From the NCBI RefSeq assembly GCF_046484155.1, contig NZ_JAWOBT010000133.1, positions 1 through 64,000 on the forward strand: a DNA stretch of 64,000 nucleotides, in the 5' to 3' direction. Position 1 is the first letter of the stretch. Each line of letters starts with the position of its first letter. Under the pieces are notes generated by a model, which saw only the letters and a program-made list of their open reading frames with translations, made no database searches and had not been told where the DNA came from. The position numbers and the translations under genes were made by a program. This stretch comes from Alkalibacterium sp046484155 (GTDB taxonomy: Bacteria > Bacillota > Bacilli > Lactobacillales > Carnobacteriaceae_A). Positions 61,703 through 64,000 of the stretch are shown in pieces.

Positions 61703-61957
61703 ATGCCAAATATGGAACAAGCTGAAAAACGTCAAAGACAAGACGTGAAAAAGAAAGCAACCAACGTGAGCCAAGCTACATCAATGAAAACTGCTAAGAA
61801 AAAATTCTTAGAAGCTGCAAACAATGATGCAGACAACGCACAAGACTTATATGTTAAAGCTGTCAAAGCAATTGATAAAGCTTCATCAAAAGGTCTGATT
61901 CATGAAAATAAAGCTGCTCGTGACAAGTCACGTTTAAGCAAAAAAATAGCTAAATAA
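61703..61957 (+). CDS. rpsT: 30S ribosomal protein S20
   Basis: An 84-residue, very basic, helical small-subunit protein that binds 16S rRNA early in assembly. The motif KRQRQDVKKKATNVSQATSMKTAKKKF and the ending KGLIHENKAARDKSRLSKKI are typical. RBS AAGGAGTG. Monocistronic, between holA and uvrB. Cysteine- and aromatic-poor, as expected. Confidence 0.97.
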   Translation: MPNMEQAEKRQRQDVKKKATNVSQATSMKTAKKKFLEAANNDADNAQDLYVKAVKAIDKASSKGLIHENKAARDKSRLSKKIAK

Positions 61958-61963
61958 TTTTAG

Positions 61964-62004
61964 AGTATTCTCACGAGACATAAGTCTTTGAGAATACTTT
62001 TTTT
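61964..62004 (+). terminator. Terminator after rpsT
   Basis: AGTATTCTCA (61964-61973) pairs with 61989-61998, with an inner GAC/GTC pairing, followed by seven T. Confidence 0.85.
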
Positions 62005-62092
62005 ATCAAACAGCCGAGAACACTCGTGACTTTAGTCATGAGAGGTTCAAGTTAAACTGGTAGCGAACAGTTTTATGTAAAGGAGTGTTGGC

Positions 62093-64000
62093 ATGGCCGA
62101 GCAAGGGTTCAATTTGAAATCACCTTTCCAGCCGAGTGGAGATCAGCCTGAAGCGATCAAACAGTTGGTGCAGGGAATCAAGAACAATCAAAAAGAACAA
62201 GTTCTCTTAGGAGCAACTGGGACAGGAAAGACTTTTACGATGTCCAATGTTATTCAGCAAGTAAATAAACCGACATTGGTCATGGCACATAACAAAACGC
62301 TAGCTGGTCAATTATACACAGAGTTTAAAGAATTCTTTCCAGACAATGCAGTAGAATATTTTGTGAGTTATTATGACTACTATCAGCCAGAAGCATATGT
62401 TCCTTCTACTGATACATTTATTGAAAAAGACGCTAGCGTAAATGACGAAATTGATAAACTGAGACACTCAGCAACCAGTTCATTGCTCGAAAGACGTGAT
62501 GTTATCGTGGTGTCTTCTGTTTCTTGTATCTATGGGTTAGTTAATCCGGAAGATTATAGGGAACATGTCGTATCTTTACGTTCCGGGATGGAAATCAGTA
62601 GAGAAGCATTATTGCGTCGACTTGTTGATATGCAATTTGAGCGTAATGACATTGATTTTCAGCGCGGACGATTCAGAGTCCGAGGGGATATAGTCGAAAT
62701 CTTTCTGGCTTCAAGAGAAAGTGAAGCGATCAGAGTCGAATTCTTTGGAGATGAAATAGATCGAATCAGAGAAGTGGATGTTTTAACAGGTGAAGTTAAA
62801 GCCGATTTGGCTCATGCAGCTATATTTCCCGCAACTCACTTTGTTTCAAACGATGAACAGACACGTTCAGCCATCGATTCTATTCAAGCAGAATTAAAAG
62901 ACAGGCTTGAAGAACTGTACAGAGAGAATAAATTGCTGGAAGCGCAGCGACTTGAGCAGCGTACGAATTATGATATTGAGATGATGATGGAAATGGGATA
63001 CTGTTCAGGTATCGAGAATTATTCCAGACATTTAGACGGGCGAAAACCAGGCGAATCGCCTTATACGCTATTGGACTTCTTCCCCAAGGATTCACTCTTT
63101 ATTATTGATGAGTCACATATGACCATGCCGCAGATTAGGGGAATGTATAAGGGGGACAGGGCGCGTAAGCAGCAGTTGATCGATCACGGGTTCAGATTAC
63201 CTAGTGCACTCGACAATCGCCCACTCCGTCTAGAAGAATTCGAAGCTAAAGTTCCGCAGATCACGTACATTTCAGCGACACCAGCAGATTATGAAATGAA
63301 TCGCTCGAGTCAAATTGTAGAACAGATTATTCGACCGACGGGATTATTAGATCCTATCGTCGAAGTAAGACCCATCAAAGGGCAGATAGATGATATAATC
63401 GAAGAAATAAATAAACGGATCGAAAAAAACGAGCGGGTCTTTATTACAACGTTAACTAAAAAAATGTCGGAAGACTTAACAGATTACCTTAAAGAAGTCG
63501 GTATAAAAGTGCAATACCTTCACAGTGATATTAAAACATTGGAACGGACGGAAATCATCAGGGAGCTTAGAATTGGCAAGTATGATGTATTGATAGGAAT
63601 CAACTTGTTGCGAGAAGGACTAGATGTTCCTGAAGTCTCATTAGTTACGATTCTGGATGCTGACAAAGAAGGGTTCCTTAGAAGTGCACGGGCATTGATC
63701 CAAACAATGGGACGTGTGGCCCGAAATGAAAACGGGCGTGTCATCATGTATGCTGACCGGATCACCGATTCCATGCGAAAAGCGATCGATGAGACCGAAA
63801 GACGTCGTGCCATTCAAGAAGAATACAACGAGAAGCATGGAATTACGCCAACAACAATCAAGAAAGAAGTAAGAGACCTTATTAAGATCTCCACGGCAGT
63901 CGATGATGAAGAGCAGGGCTTGTCTGAAGAAACAATCAAAAATTTATCGCGAAGAGAACGAAAGGAACTCATTGAAACAATGGAACTGGAAATGAAAGAA
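62093..64000 (+). CDS. uvrB: Excinuclease ABC subunit B (3' end outside window)
   Basis: 636 codons are open to the right edge; full UvrB proteins are about 660, so only the last few residues are missing. UvrB is the damage-verifying helicase of nucleotide excision repair. Walker A GATGTGKT (40-47), the beta-hairpin YYDYYQPEAYVPSTDTFIEKD, motif II FIIDESH, and motif VI QTMGRVARN (family form usually GRAARN) are visible. ATG 62093 follows RBS AAAGGAGTG (62079-62087). The C-terminal UVR domain is cut by the edge. uvrA probably follows. Confidence 0.96.
   Translation, partial: MAEQGFNLKSPFQPSGDQPEAIKQLVQGIKNNQKEQVLLGATGTGKTFTMSNVIQQVNKPTLVMAHNKTLAGQLYTEFKEFFPDNAVEYFVSYYDYYQPEAYVPSTDTFIEKDASVNDEIDKLRHSATSSLLERRDVIVVSSVSCIYGLVNPEDYREHVVSLRSGMEISREALLRRLVDMQFERNDIDFQRGRFRVRGDIVEIFLASRESEAIRVEFFGDEIDRIREVDVLTGEVKADLAHAAIFPATHFVSNDEQTRSAIDSIQAELKDRLEELYRENKLLEAQRLEQRTNYDIEMMMEMGYCSGIENYSRHLDGRKPGESPYTLLDFFPKDSLFIIDESHMTMPQIRGMYKGDRARKQQLIDHGFRLPSALDNRPLRLEEFEAKVPQITYISATPADYEMNRSSQIVEQIIRPTGLLDPIVEVRPIKGQIDDIIEEINKRIEKNERVFITTLTKKMSEDLTDYLKEVGIKVQYLHSDIKTLERTEIIRELRIGKYDVLIGINLLREGLDVPEVSLVTILDADKEGFLRSARALIQTMGRVARNENGRVIMYADRITDSMRKAIDETERRRAIQEEYNEKHGITPTTIKKEVRDLIKISTAVDDEEQGLSEETIKNLSRRERKELIETMELEMKE

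Noticed and set aside
62005..62092. LexA (SOS) box upstream of uvrB
   Set aside because: CGAAC and GAAC half-sites occur, but neither has the matching GTTC half at the required four-base spacing.
1..64000. Defence island, prophage, insertion sequence or biosynthetic cluster
   Set aside because: No integrase, transposase, restriction, CRISPR-associated, toxin-antitoxin, phage structural or secondary-metabolite genes were found; almost every ORF belongs to a conserved core family.

Overview
This window is a stretch of low-GC Gram-positive (Firmicutes) core chromosome. The gene set points to the order Lactobacillales: a fused glutathione synthetase (gshAB), IreB, LiaFSR, UPF0297/UPF0473 proteins, a DUF1831 protein between iscS and mnmA, and a pdhABCD operon. 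The particular neighbourhoods suggest a Carnobacteriaceae-like organism, but that family call is inference; no 16S or species marker is present. Codon use looks even throughout. I see no prophage, insertion sequence, CRISPR array, toxin-antitoxin pair or defence island. Layout, left to right: 3' end of ezrA, nifZ-thiI (thiolation) and tpx; a Val T-box with valS, then a HAD phosphatase; radC; a cold-shock gene; mreB, mreCD and minCD (shape and division); a T-box-controlled amino-acid ABC transporter set between minD and rplU, best read as a histidine importer; rplU-prp-rpmA, where Prp is the protease that trims the L27 extension; a YtxK-like methyltransferase with ackA; uspA, a 6S RNA gene and rarA on the minus strand; gshAB-iscS-DUF1831; a short palindrome-bounded intergenic element; mnmA; an AraC regulator with recD2; a diacylglycerol kinase-family gene (minus); yitT; an Ala T-box with alaS; ireB-ruvX-DUF1292; mltG, udk and greA; liaFSR; rnjA (minus); a Cof-type HAD; tRNA-Ala(GGC); a DUF1576 membrane protein; def (minus); pdhABCD; an inositol monophosphatase-family gene; typA, ylaN, ylbG-rsmD-coaD-sepM, comEA-comEC-holA and rpsT; and uvrB, which runs off the right edge. 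How the genes work together: three T-box leaders tie aminoacylation and amino-acid uptake to uncharged tRNA. Two cysteine desulfurases sit next to different tRNA thiolases (ThiI and MnmA). Wall synthesis, shape and envelope stress are represented by MreBCD, MltG, IreB and LiaFSR. RNA and translation housekeeping is dense: RNase J1, GreA, 6S RNA, TypA, RsmD, RuvX, L21, L27 and S20. The window is essentially core genome, and I found no self-evident new multi-gene system. The best leads are small-scale: a His T-box identified by both its specifier and its discriminator-pairing base; a thiol peroxidase lacking its resolving cysteine; a 40-bp perfect palindrome between pdhB and pdhC; a 26-codon ORF translationally coupled to comEC where comEB would normally lie; a cluster of overlapping dyads upstream of pdhA; an internally duplicated DUF1576 transporter-like protein; and the intergenic repeat-like element before mnmA.
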